A program made the translations under genes and the position numbers. A DNA stretch of 18,594 bases from an uncultured Pseudomonadota bacterium (GTDB taxonomy: Bacteria; Pseudomonadota; Gammaproteobacteria; Burkholderiales; Methylophilaceae), in contig CAINWC010000044.1 in assembly GCA_903854305.1 (NCBI GenBank), positions 1 to 18,594 on the forward strand, read 5' to 3'. The notes beneath the pieces are model-generated. The model saw only the letters and a program-made list of their open reading frames with translations, was not told the DNA's origin and did no database searches. This document shows, in pieces, positions 8,053 through 16,511 of this stretch (positions within the stretch are counted from its first letter, which is position 1; each line of letters opens with the position of its first letter).

Positions 8053-8741
8053 TGAAGGCGATGATACTGGCAGCAGGACGTGGTGAGCGCATGCGCCCAT
8101 TGACTGATTCGACGCCGAAACCGCTGTTAAAAGCAGGTGGAAAGCCGTTGATTGTTTGGCATTTAGAGCGTTTGGCTAAAGCAGGTTTTAATGAGGTGAT
8201 CATCAATCACGCGCATTTAGGTGAGCAGATTGAGCAAGTGCTAGGTGATGGTAGCCAATGGGGTGTGCATATTCAATATAGTGCTGAAAAAGTCGCGCTA
8301 GAAACAGCGGGTGGAATTGCTAATGCCTTGCATTTATTGGGTAATGCGCCGTTTTTAGTGGTGAATGGCGATACTTTTACTGCGCTTGATTTTTCGCCTT
8401 TAAAAGCGGTGTTGCAACCAAATCATCTTGCGCATCTGGTGTTAGTGAATAATCCGCCACAGCATGCTGAGGGTGACTTTGTATTTGAAGATGGCCAATT
8501 AAAGAATGTGGGTGTGCGTAAACTCACTTTTTCAGGCGTTGGCGTTTATCACCCAGAGTTATTTGCCCATATTGCAAAAGGTGAGCCTGCCAGATTAGCG
8601 CCCTTGTTACGTCATGCGATTGACAATAATCGCGCTACTGCACAGTATTATCAGGGAGTTTGGCACGATATTGGCACGCCAGAACGATTGGATAATTTAG
8701 ATCAATTACTTAAAAATAACACGCTAGAACGCTATGTTTAA
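8052..8741 (+). CDS. murU: N-acetylmuramate alpha-1-phosphate uridylyltransferase MurU
   Basis: Nucleotidyltransferase that converts MurNAc-1-phosphate and UTP to UDP-MurNAc, bypassing the fosfomycin-sensitive MurA step. The 229 residues match the compact MurU type. The nucleotide-binding loop is LAAGRGERMRPLTDSTPKP (6-24) with K23. NGDT at 105-108 supplies the metal-binding D107, ETAGG is at 84-88, and the C-terminal WHDIGTPERL is at 204-213. The start ATG shares a base with the amgK stop, so the two are translationally coupled. The alternative of a mannose-1-phosphate or glucose-1-phosphate uridylyltransferase is less likely given the short length and the amgK partner. Confidence 0.9.
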   Translation: MKAMILAAGRGERMRPLTDSTPKPLLKAGGKPLIVWHLERLAKAGFNEVIINHAHLGEQIEQVLGDGSQWGVHIQYSAEKVALETAGGIANALHLLGNAPFLVVNGDTFTALDFSPLKAVLQPNHLAHLVLVNNPPQHAEGDFVFEDGQLKNVGVRKLTFSGVGVYHPELFAHIAKGEPARLAPLLRHAIDNNRATAQYYQGVWHDIGTPERLDNLDQLLKNNTLERYV

Positions 8742-10053
8742 TCAAAATGAATTTCAGCAACGTCGTCGCCAACTCTTGAAAAAAATGGGGGCTGGCGTTG
8801 CAATTATCCCCACTGCACCTGAGTTGATTCGCAACCGTGATAGTCACTACCCGTACCGTTTTGATAGTTACTTTTATTACCTAACAGGCTTTAAAGAGCC
8901 TGAGTCAGTGGTGGTGTTGGTGGCTGGCGAGCAAGCAAAATTCATACTTTTTTGTCGCGATAAAGATATGGAACGCGAAATCTGGGATGGTTTTCGTTAC
9001 GGCGCAGATGCGGCACGTGAGACGTTTGGTTTTGATGAAGCCTATTCAATTAACGAGCTAGATGCTGTTTTATTGAAGTTGCTGGCGAATCAGCCTAAGT
9101 TATATTTTAGCTTAGGCGAAAGCGCTGCCTGGGATGCGCGCGTGACAGGTTGGATGAATACCTTGCGTGCCCAAGCGCGTAGCGGTGTCAGTGTGCCTGA
9201 CGATATTAGCGACGTTCGTAAACTTGTAGATGAAATGCGGCTGTATAAATCGCCTTTTGAGCAAGCGATTATGCGTCAATCCGCCAATATTGCGGCGGCG
9301 GCGCATAACAGAGCGATACAGTTTGCTAAACCGAATATGATGGAATACGAAATTGAGGCGGAGTTTTTACACGAGTTTTACCGCAAAGGTGCGCAAGCGC
9401 CTGCTTACACCAGTATCGTTGCCGGCGGTGCCAATGCTTGCACGCTGCATTACAACGCAAATAACTGTGTGTTGAATGATGGCGATTTATTGCTGATTGA
9501 TGCTGGCTGTGAGTTGGATGGTTATGCGTCAGATATTACGCGTACATTTCCTGTAAATGGGAAGTTCAGTGCAGCGCAAAAAGAGGTGTATGAGTTAGTG
9601 CTGGCCTCGCAGGCCGCGGCCATTGCCCAAGTGAGTACGGCAAACCATTGGAATGCACCGCATGATGCTGCGCTGGACGTATTGATACAAGGTTTTATTG
9701 ATTTAAAACTTTGCAAAGGTAGCAAAGATGCGGTGTTGGAAAGTGGCGACTACAGACAGTTTTACATGCATCGCACTGGGCATTGGCTGGGTTTAGATGT
9801 GCATGATGCTGGCGAGTATAAAGACACTAAATCTAAAGACAAGCCAGATAATTGGCGCATGCTGGAGCAAGGCATGGTACTCACCGTTGAGCCTGGCTGC
9901 TATATTCGCCCCGCAGATAATGTGCCGAAAGCGTTTTGGAACATTGGTATTCGTATTGAAGATGATGTGCTGGTTACGCAAAATGGTTGTGAAGTGTTGA
10001 CGGCCAGTGCGGTTAAAAGCGTGCCTGACATTGAAGCCTTAATGAAGCACTAA
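8734..10053 (+). CDS. pepP: Xaa-Pro aminopeptidase (aminopeptidase P)
   Basis: Cytosolic dinuclear-metal peptidase that removes an N-terminal residue preceding proline. The 439 residues match E. coli PepP. An AMP_N domain covers about 1-135 and an M24B pita-bread catalytic domain about 175-430. Metal ligands line up with the E. coli set: D256 (LLLIDAG), D267 (SDITR), H350 (HRTGHWLGLDVHD), E386 (TVEPG) and E409 (RIEDD). The ATG lies 8 nt inside the 3' end of murU, and the stop abuts the ubiH ATG. The pepP-ubiH pairing is conserved in Gram-negative bacteria, although the reason is not obvious from function. Confidence 0.96.
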   Translation: MFNQNEFQQRRRQLLKKMGAGVAIIPTAPELIRNRDSHYPYRFDSYFYYLTGFKEPESVVVLVAGEQAKFILFCRDKDMEREIWDGFRYGADAARETFGFDEAYSINELDAVLLKLLANQPKLYFSLGESAAWDARVTGWMNTLRAQARSGVSVPDDISDVRKLVDEMRLYKSPFEQAIMRQSANIAAAAHNRAIQFAKPNMMEYEIEAEFLHEFYRKGAQAPAYTSIVAGGANACTLHYNANNCVLNDGDLLLIDAGCELDGYASDITRTFPVNGKFSAAQKEVYELVLASQAAAIAQVSTANHWNAPHDAALDVLIQGFIDLKLCKGSKDAVLESGDYRQFYMHRTGHWLGLDVHDAGEYKDTKSKDKPDNWRMLEQGMVLTVEPGCYIRPADNVPKAFWNIGIRIEDDVLVTQNGCEVLTASAVKSVPDIEALMKH

Positions 10054-11214
10054 ATGAGCGAAGCTATCATCATCGTGGGCGGTGGGCCAGTGGGTGCGAC
10101 CTTAGCGCTATTGCTGGCCAAGCAAGGCATGGTCATTACCGTGCTTGAGGCGCGTAAACAAGGCGCTGCCTATAGTGAAAGCCGTGCGTTGGCGTTATCT
10201 TATGGCAGCAGGCGTATTCTTGAAAAGCTAGGTGTTTGGGATGCTCTGGCGACAAGCGCTACGGCAATTAACACGATTCATGTGTCACAAAAAGGGAGTA
10301 TTGGCCGCTCACAATTACATGCGCGTGATTACCAGCAAGAGGCACTTGGTTATGTGTTGTCTTATGGTGCGTTAAGTGAGGCGTTAGATCATGCGCTCAG
10401 ACAGCAGTCCACCGTCAATTTGATATTCGAAGCCAGCGCCGAGACGATTAATCACACAGAAAATCACGCCAGCGTTACTTATCGGCATCATGGTGAATTA
10501 CTTACTCTCGATAGCGCCTTGGTCGTACTTGCCGATGGCGGGCGAAGTCTAGATGAAATTGTCGGGCTGACTAAAGAGACTAAAGAATACGGGCACGATG
10601 CGCTCATTACTAAAGTGCGTGCAGAGCTGCCACATAATAATATTGCCTATGAGCGTTTTACCGCAAACGGCCCGATGGCGTTGTTGCCCAATGGAGAACG
10701 AGATTTTTCATTAGTTTGGACCGGTAAAAAAGAATACATATCGCCATTGCTCACATTGAGCGACGCAGAGTTTTTAGCGCAATTTCATCAACAGTTCGGT
10801 GATCGGGTAGGGCAGTTTTTAAGCGTAGAAAAACGCATGACTTTTCCGTTAAAACTATCGCAGTTAAAGACTTTGGATGTAGCGCATTTAGTCGTTATCG
10901 GTAACGCGGCACAAACCATGCACCCGGTAGCCGGACAGGGTTTTAATGTGGGCTTGCGTGATGCGGAGTCATTAGCGCAGTGTATCGTCTCATCAGCTGT
11001 GGCAACATTGGGTAGCGCACAAATGCTGGCGACTTATCAGGCAAGCCGCAAATCAGATACCAAAGGTGGTTTGTTGTTCACGGACTTTTTAGTGAATATC
11101 TTTTCAAATGATATTGTGGGTGTATCCGGTTTAAGAAGCGCTGGATTGGGCTTGTTTGATGTCATCAAACCTATTAAAAAACATTTGGTGAAAAAAATGA
11201 GTTTCGGTAAATGA
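10054..11214 (+). CDS. ubiH: UbiH-type ubiquinone biosynthesis FAD monooxygenase
   Basis: Flavoprotein aromatic hydroxylase of ubiquinone synthesis; E. coli UbiH adds the hydroxyl at ring C6. The dinucleotide fold GGGPVG is at 9-14. The second FAD motif GNAAQTMHPVAGQG at 283-296 has Asn where most relatives have Asp (GDAA). That GNAAQT.HP form is the UbiH signature in E. coli, which is why I assign UbiH and not UbiI or UbiF. The 386 residues are normal. The ATG directly follows the pepP stop with no gap, so translation should be coupled. Regiospecificity in this organism cannot be read from sequence. Confidence 0.9.
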   Translation: MSEAIIIVGGGPVGATLALLLAKQGMVITVLEARKQGAAYSESRALALSYGSRRILEKLGVWDALATSATAINTIHVSQKGSIGRSQLHARDYQQEALGYVLSYGALSEALDHALRQQSTVNLIFEASAETINHTENHASVTYRHHGELLTLDSALVVLADGGRSLDEIVGLTKETKEYGHDALITKVRAELPHNNIAYERFTANGPMALLPNGERDFSLVWTGKKEYISPLLTLSDAEFLAQFHQQFGDRVGQFLSVEKRMTFPLKLSQLKTLDVAHLVVIGNAAQTMHPVAGQGFNVGLRDAESLAQCIVSSAVATLGSAQMLATYQASRKSDTKGGLLFTDFLVNIFSNDIVGVSGLRSAGLGLFDVIKPIKKHLVKKMSFGK

Positions 11215-11233
11215 ATAATCTGAGTTTTTGTCA

Positions 11234-12430
11234 ATGAGTAACGACGTTTTATATGCTGATGTTGCTATCGTCGGTGCCGGATTGGTGGGTTTATCCGCAG
11301 CGGTAGCTTTGCATCAAGCCGGTTTTTCCGTGGTGCTGGTCGATAGTAAACATCCCGCTAAAGCTGACAGCCTTGATGGCGCTTGGGACAGCAGAATCTA
11401 TGCAATCAGCCCCAAAAACGCACAGTGGTTAAACCGCTTGGGCGCTTGGCCATTATTGAATCCAGCGCGTATTGGCGAAATGCAAACCATGGAGATATTT
11501 AGCGACAATACTCAGGCGCCAATGACTCTGCTGGCAAGTGACGCGAATGCAGATAATTTAGGCTTTATAGTCGAAGCCAATGCGTTGATGCAAGCGTTGC
11601 TAAGGCAGGTCGTGACTTTAGGAATTCAGACTTTATTTGATACTCCTTGTGAGGCTGTGAGCAGCACGTCAAGCCGGGCGACATTGCGGTTTGCAAATAA
11701 CAAAACCTTGGAAAGTTCGCTGCTATTAGCTGCTGATGGCAGTCACTCCTGGGTGCGCCAACAGCTCAATATGCCTATGCAACAAAAATCGTATGATCAA
11801 ACTGCAATCGTGGCAAACTTTAAAGTTGAAATGCCGCATAGGAATATCGCAAGGCAATGGTTTTCACTGGATATAGAAGGCCATAATAGTATTTTAGCTT
11901 GGCTGCCGTTGCCAGATGATACGATCTCTATTGTGTGGTCTGTGTCAACTAAACATGCTAATGCATTGTTATTGCTAAGCGATGATGAGTTTACAAGCCA
12001 AGTGATGGCTGCAGGAGCTGCGGTGTTAGGTGCGTTAACTCTCATCAGTTCGGCGGCGGCTTTCCCCTTAAGCTTACAAAAAACCAGTACACCAGTACAA
12101 GATTGTGTAGTGCTAGTCGGCGATGCCGCCCATCAAGTACACCCAATGGCCGGGCAGGGAGTGAACTTAGGTTTTAGAGATATTGTGGATCTAGTCGAAG
12201 TATTGAAAGCGAAAGGTCAATATCAGACTTTGAATGATAGCAGTTTGCTAAAACGCTATACGCGCCTTAGAAACGCCGATTTATTGAATATGTTATTACT
12301 CACAGATGGTCTTTATCATTTATTTGAAAATAAGAATAAGCTGGTGCAGAATGTAAGGAATTGGGGTTTGTCTGTGACAAATCATCAATCGATTAAAAAA
12401 ATTCTGGTTGAAAATGCCATCTCGATTTAA
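11234..12430 (+). CDS. Second UbiH/UbiI/UbiF-family FAD monooxygenase
   Basis: Class A flavoprotein monooxygenase, probably another ring hydroxylase of ubiquinone synthesis. FAD motif GAGLVGLSAA is at 14-23, the middle DG motif ADGSHSWVRQ at 167-176, and the second FAD motif GDAAHQVHPMAGQGVNLG at 296-313. I start at ATG 11234 (398 residues, MSNDVLYAD) because the open frame's alternative TTG at 11228 adds only two residues; a GAG about 9 nt upstream is a weak ribosome site. It lies 19 nt after ubiH. Its position matches ubiI (visC) in the E. coli pepP-ubiH-ubiI cluster, but the family members UbiI, UbiF, UbiL and UbiM are hard to tell apart by motif, so I give no symbol. Confidence 0.85.
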   Translation: MSNDVLYADVAIVGAGLVGLSAAVALHQAGFSVVLVDSKHPAKADSLDGAWDSRIYAISPKNAQWLNRLGAWPLLNPARIGEMQTMEIFSDNTQAPMTLLASDANADNLGFIVEANALMQALLRQVVTLGIQTLFDTPCEAVSSTSSRATLRFANNKTLESSLLLAADGSHSWVRQQLNMPMQQKSYDQTAIVANFKVEMPHRNIARQWFSLDIEGHNSILAWLPLPDDTISIVWSVSTKHANALLLLSDDEFTSQVMAAGAAVLGALTLISSAAAFPLSLQKTSTPVQDCVVLVGDAAHQVHPMAGQGVNLGFRDIVDLVEVLKAKGQYQTLNDSSLLKRYTRLRNADLLNMLLLTDGLYHLFENKNKLVQNVRNWGLSVTNHQSIKKILVENAISI

Positions 12431-12500
12431 TGAAATATATTATGATGAACGCGCTAAGTTGTATTGCAATTAAACAAAATCACATTAATTAAGGAAATCC

Positions 12501-13217
12501 ATGTTTAAGAAATTAGTCAGCTTTACATTGTTAAGTGCATTTGCAACGATTGCAATGGCAGACGAAGCCAGCGTTAAAAAAGCCGTAGAAGCAGCTAATC
12601 CAAAATTTAAGATAGAAAGTGTCACCAAAACTGCATATGCCGGCTTATATGAAGTATTTATGGGCGGACAAATCATTTACACCGATGAGAAAATGACTTT
12701 TTTGATTGCTGAAGGCCGGTTGGTTGATCCGAAAACTAAAAAAGACATCACTGGTGAGCGCATGGAAGAGCTGACGAAAATTGATTTTTCAAGCCTTCCA
12801 CTTGATCAAGCCATTAAAGTGGTTAAAGGCAATGGTAGTCGCAAGTTAGTCGTGTTCTCAGATGTCGATTGCCCTTATTGTAAACGCTTAGAGCAAAATG
12901 AGTTGACGAATATTACCGATGTAACCATCTATACTTTTTTATATCCAATTGCCCAATTGCATCCAGATTCTGCTAATAAGTCTAAATCAATTTGGTGTGC
13001 TAGCAATCGTGTGAAAGCATGGGAAGATTGGATTTTGAATAATCAATTACCTAAAACAACCGGTAATTGTGAAGTGCCGTTAGAGAGAATTGGTGAGTTG
13101 GCCAGAAAAATTGGGGTGACGAGCACGCCTACTTTGATTTTTGCGGATGGAAAAAGTATGTTGGGTGCGCAACCTTATAAAGAAATTGAACGTGCTATGG
13201 TTTCTGCTAAAAAATAA
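12501..13217 (+). CDS. dsbC: Thiol:disulfide interchange protein DsbC
   Basis: Periplasmic homodimeric disulfide isomerase that reshuffles wrong disulfides and is kept reduced by DsbD. Signal peptide 1-20 (AMA-D cleavage). The N-terminal dimerisation domain covers about 21-90. The thioredoxin-fold domain has the active site CPYC at 124-127 (DVDCPYCKRLE) and the cis-proline loop TSTPT at 207-211. C166 and C190 match the structural disulfide of E. coli DsbC. The 238 residues are normal. A strong AAGGA ribosome site precedes the ATG. The 70-nt gap after the ubiquinone gene could hold a promoter, but I see no convincing one. A bidirectional terminator follows. Confidence 0.95.
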   Translation: MFKKLVSFTLLSAFATIAMADEASVKKAVEAANPKFKIESVTKTAYAGLYEVFMGGQIIYTDEKMTFLIAEGRLVDPKTKKDITGERMEELTKIDFSSLPLDQAIKVVKGNGSRKLVVFSDVDCPYCKRLEQNELTNITDVTIYTFLYPIAQLHPDSANKSKSIWCASNRVKAWEDWILNNQLPKTTGNCEVPLERIGELARKIGVTSTPTLIFADGKSMLGAQPYKEIERAMVSAKK

Positions 13218-13264
13218 ACCGTTAAATTAAAACCTTGATTCTTAGACTGAGAAAATAACCTTAT

Positions 13265-13294
13265 AAAAAAAGCGACCTAACGGTCGCTTTTTTT
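13265..13294. terminator. Bidirectional intrinsic terminator between dsbC and pilC
   Basis: A perfect 13-bp stem (13265-13277 with 13282-13294) encloses a TAAC loop. The GC core is GCGACC/GGTCGC, flanked by seven As on one side and seven Ts on the other, so it works as a Rho-independent terminator on both strands. It closes the convergent dsbC (plus) and pilB-pilC (minus) units. Confidence 0.95.
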
Positions 13295-13325
13295 ATACAT
13301 ACCATTTCTGTGCATTAGTGTTTTT

Positions 13326-14543
13326 CTAAACAACAGAACCCATCTTGAATATTGGTAGATACATCGCGACGACTAATCCGCCAATTAGAACACCAAGTAC
13401 CACCATGATGACTGGTTCCATCAAGCTGGCTAGCGCATCTACTGCATCGTCTACTTCAGCCTCAAAAAAGTCAGCCACTTTACTTAGCATAGAGTCTAAG
13501 GCGCCAGACTCCTCACCAATTGAGGTCATCTGTAATACCATGTTTGGGAAAACGTCTGCATTTTGCATGGCGACGGTTAAGCTGGTACCCGTGCTGATTT
13601 CGCTCTGTATTTTTTTAGTGGCATCATAATATACGCGATTTCCAGCGGCGCCTGCAACTGAATCTAAAGCTTCTACTAGAGGCACACCAGCAGAAAACAT
13701 GGTCGCTAAAGTACGTGACCATCGCGCAATGGTCGCTTTTCGTACCAAGGGGCCAAATACGGGTATTTTAAGTATTAATCTGTCCATGGTGGCTTGCATG
13801 GATAATGACCGTTTCCATGTATAAAAGAAAAACCATAAACCACCGCCAATCGCACCGAATATTGCCCACCACCATTTAACAAATATTTCAGAAATAGCCA
13901 TGACAATGAGCGTAGGTGCAGGTAATTCAGCGCCAAAACCATCGAATAACTCTTTAAAGGCCGGAATTACGAAAATCATAATAACGGCAACGATTACGAA
14001 GGCTACGACAATAATTGATATTGGGTAAAATAGCGCAGATTTGATTTTCGATTTAATCGCTTGGATTTTTTCTTTGTAAGTCGCTAAACGGTCTAGCAGC
14101 GTATCTAAAATACCTGCTTGCTCACCAGCGCCTATTAAATTACAGAAAAGGGTATCGAAATAAAGTGGATATTTACGGAATGCGGCGCTCATACTACTGC
14201 CCGTTTCTACATCGGATTTAATGTCCATCAATAGCTTGGCTACAGCTGGATTGCTATGGCCTTTGCCAACAATATCAAATGACATTAATAGCGGCACCCC
14301 CGCTTTCATCATGGTGGCTAGTTGTCGAGTAAATAGCGTAATGTCTTTATCTGAGATACTACCTTTACTTACAAAGCTACTCTGCTTTTTAACTTTTGTA
14401 ACAGTAATGCCTTGGCGACGTAAAGTGGCGTTAACGAAAGAATCACCCGTTGCCCTCATCTCGCCTTTAATATTTTTACCTTTTTTGTCTTTACCTTCCC
14501 ACGAGTAGGTCACCTCTTTTGTGGCTTTAGCATTAACCGCCAT
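13326..14543 (-). CDS. pilC: Type IV pilus inner-membrane platform protein PilC
   Basis: Polytopic platform protein (GspF family) that couples the PilB/PilT ATPases to pilin insertion and extraction at the inner membrane. Residues 1-60 form a soluble N-terminal region. The first T2SF domain covers about 68-190 with GEQAG at 140-144, and the second about 272-395 with GEESG at 343-347. Transmembrane segments lie at about 168-193, 221-243 and 374-397. The 405 residues are typical of PilC. The ribosome site AGGGAG precedes the ATG. It follows pilB by 40 nt on the same strand. A type II secretion GspF is the alternative, but the extended N-terminus and the pilB partner favour PilC. The prepilin peptidase pilD, often next in line, is absent. 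Confidence 0.93.
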   Translation of the reverse strand: MAVNAKATKEVTYSWEGKDKKGKNIKGEMRATGDSFVNATLRRQGITVTKVKKQSSFVSKGSISDKDITLFTRQLATMMKAGVPLLMSFDIVGKGHSNPAVAKLLMDIKSDVETGSSMSAAFRKYPLYFDTLFCNLIGAGEQAGILDTLLDRLATYKEKIQAIKSKIKSALFYPISIIVVAFVIVAVIMIFVIPAFKELFDGFGAELPAPTLIVMAISEIFVKWWWAIFGAIGGGLWFFFYTWKRSLSMQATMDRLILKIPVFGPLVRKATIARWSRTLATMFSAGVPLVEALDSVAGAAGNRVYYDATKKIQSEISTGTSLTVAMQNADVFPNMVLQMTSIGEESGALDSMLSKVADFFEAEVDDAVDALASLMEPVIMVVLGVLIGGLVVAMYLPIFKMGSVV

Positions 14544-14583
14544 GTGCGCTCCCTGTAATTATTGGCATTTTATTTCAACTTGA

Positions 14584-16302
14584 CTATTCATTGGTACAAG
14601 CTTCTACCTCTTCGATCGAGGTTAGTCCTTGTTTTACTTTGAGAAGACCTGATTGTCGTAAATCTTTCACACCTTCTAGTTTTGCTTGGTCGGCAATGTC
14701 GTGCGCAGTGCCACTTTTCATAATGATGCGACTGATTGCATCGGTGATAGGCATTACTTGATAAATACCTACTCGCCCTTTATAGCCATTGTTACACAAC
14801 TCACAACCATCTTCTTTGGGGCCATATAGCTGCCAAGTGCCATCTAAATCTTCTTCTGTGAAACCTACGCCCAGTAGTGCCTCTTTGGGAACGTCCAGAG
14901 GTACTTTGCAGCTTTTACATAAGCGCCGCGCAAGACGTTGTGCCGTAATGAGCGAAACCGCGGAGGCAATATTGAAGGGCGCGACGCCCATGTTAAGCAA
15001 GCGTGTTAGGGTGGATGGTGCATCATTGGTATGCAACGTTGACAGTACCATATGGCCTGTTGAGGCCGCTTTAATTGCCATATCGGCGGTTTCTAAATCT
15101 CGAATTTCACCGATCATGATAATGTCAGGATCTTGTCGTAAAAATGATTTTAAAGCAGCCGCAAATGTCAGCCCTTGCTTATCATTCACGTTTACTTGAT
15201 TAATGCCGGCTAATGGTATTTCGCAAGGATCTTCTGCGGTTGCAATATTAACGTCAGGGTTATTTAATATATTTAGACAGGTGTACAGTGATACCGTTTT
15301 ACCTGAACCCGTTGGCCCCGTAACGAGTACAAGTCCATAGGGGCGACTCACCGCGTTTAATAGGGCTTCTTTTTGTGCGACCTCATAACCTAGCGCTTCA
15401 ATACCGAGTGTGGCGCTGGATGGATCTAAAATCCGCATCACAATTTTTTCGCCATTAATTAAAGGTAGGGTACTTACACGAAAATCAATGGTACGTGTTT
15501 TTGATAACACCAGTTTCATGCGACCATCTTGAGGTATGCGCTTCTCAGAAATGTCCATGCTGGAAATCACTTTGATACGAGAGGCTAATTTTTCTTTAAT
15601 GGCGAGCGGTGGTCGAGTGATTTCACGCAGGATGCCATCTACACGATAACGAACGCGGTAAAATTTTTCGTAGGGCTCAAAATGTAAGTCAGAAGCACCC
15701 ATATTAATGGCATCCAACAACATCTTATTCAAAAATCTAACGACTGGTGCATCATCAACTTCTAAGGTTTGTGCTTCCTCTTCAACTTGATCTCCAACAT
15801 CACCGCCTAAATCAAAATCATCATCGACATCCAATGATTTCATGCTGGTGTCGCTTGATTCAATAATTTTATCTATCCATCGTCCAAGTTTGTCATCTTC
15901 GACGACTACGGGCGATAATGCCATGCCCATTTGAAACTGTACGCTGTCTAGCGCATGTAAATTGGTGGGGTCTGAAATTGCAACAAATAGTAAGTTGTTT
16001 CGTACCTGCAACGCCATGACCCGGTTGGATTGCATGAGTTTGGCACCAATTTTTTTTGCGGGTAGGTAATCTGCATTAAATGCATCTAAGTTAAAGTAGG
16101 GAAAGCCGAATGCTTTTGCTGAGATTTCCGCAATCACTTGCGCAGTTAGTTTTTTACTTTGAATCAGCTGGGTAATAAATGGTGATTTAACGGTGTTGGC
16201 TTGCGATTGAATCGCATTCGCCTCATCCTCAGAAAGTAATTTTTCTTGAATTAAGGTGCGAGCGAGACCGCTTAATTTATTTGATGGAGTTACAGTGGAC
16301 AT
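14584..16302 (-). CDS. pilB: Type IV pilus assembly (extension) ATPase PilB
   Basis: Hexameric cytoplasmic ATPase that powers pilus polymerisation. The N-terminal T2SSE_N domains cover about 1-150, followed by an acidic linker (about 158-184, rich in Asp and Glu). The ATPase core covers about 190-460: Walker A GPTGSGKT at 329-336, Asp box around 349-360 (IATAEDP), Walker B IIMIGEIRD at 394-402, His box STGHMVLSTLHTN at 414-426. The zinc-binding cysteines C462/C465 and C500/C503 are all present. The 572 residues are typical. The ATG has no visible Shine-Dalgarno; the leader contains a hairpin (16318-16356) and a 13-bp palindrome (16380-16392). A GspE of type II secretion is less likely, given pilC next door. 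Confidence 0.94.
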   Translation of the reverse strand: MSTVTPSNKLSGLARTLIQEKLLSEDEANAIQSQANTVKSPFITQLIQSKKLTAQVIAEISAKAFGFPYFNLDAFNADYLPAKKIGAKLMQSNRVMALQVRNNLLFVAISDPTNLHALDSVQFQMGMALSPVVVEDDKLGRWIDKIIESSDTSMKSLDVDDDFDLGGDVGDQVEEEAQTLEVDDAPVVRFLNKMLLDAINMGASDLHFEPYEKFYRVRYRVDGILREITRPPLAIKEKLASRIKVISSMDISEKRIPQDGRMKLVLSKTRTIDFRVSTLPLINGEKIVMRILDPSSATLGIEALGYEVAQKEALLNAVSRPYGLVLVTGPTGSGKTVSLYTCLNILNNPDVNIATAEDPCEIPLAGINQVNVNDKQGLTFAAALKSFLRQDPDIIMIGEIRDLETADMAIKAASTGHMVLSTLHTNDAPSTLTRLLNMGVAPFNIASAVSLITAQRLARRLCKSCKVPLDVPKEALLGVGFTEEDLDGTWQLYGPKEDGCELCNNGYKGRVGIYQVMPITDAISRIIMKSGTAHDIADQAKLEGVKDLRQSGLLKVKQGLTSIEEVEACTNE

Positions 16303-16476
16303 AAAAGTTATATTAAATTAGCGTTAAAGCTTCCCGATTACGCTTTATCAAGCTAATAATGCCCTTAAGATTTTTTTTTGTAAAGACTTTACGTATATTT
16401 GAGGATAAAAATCACACCTAAATTACATTTGAATGATAATCGCCTACATTAACCAATAAGCAGTATCAAAAATGGC

Positions 16477-16505
16477 TTGACTTTTTTTTGATGGCAAATT
16501 ATAAA
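16477..16505 (+). promoter_or_regulatory. Sigma-70 promoter of the cold-shock gene
   Basis: TTGACT at 16477-16482 and TATAAA at 16500-16505 are separated by exactly 17 nt and each match consensus at five of six positions. Transcription should begin near 16512, leaving a leader of about 110 nt before the cspA ATG. Confidence 0.75.
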
Positions 16506-16511
16506 TATATT

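Noticed and set aside
11228..11233. TTG start for the second ubiquinone hydroxylase
   Set aside because: It adds only two residues before an ATG at 11234; the ATG is the simpler start.
16432..16441. AATGATAATC resembling half of a Fur box
   Set aside because: Only about 11 of 19 positions match the Fur consensus, and the second half is absent.
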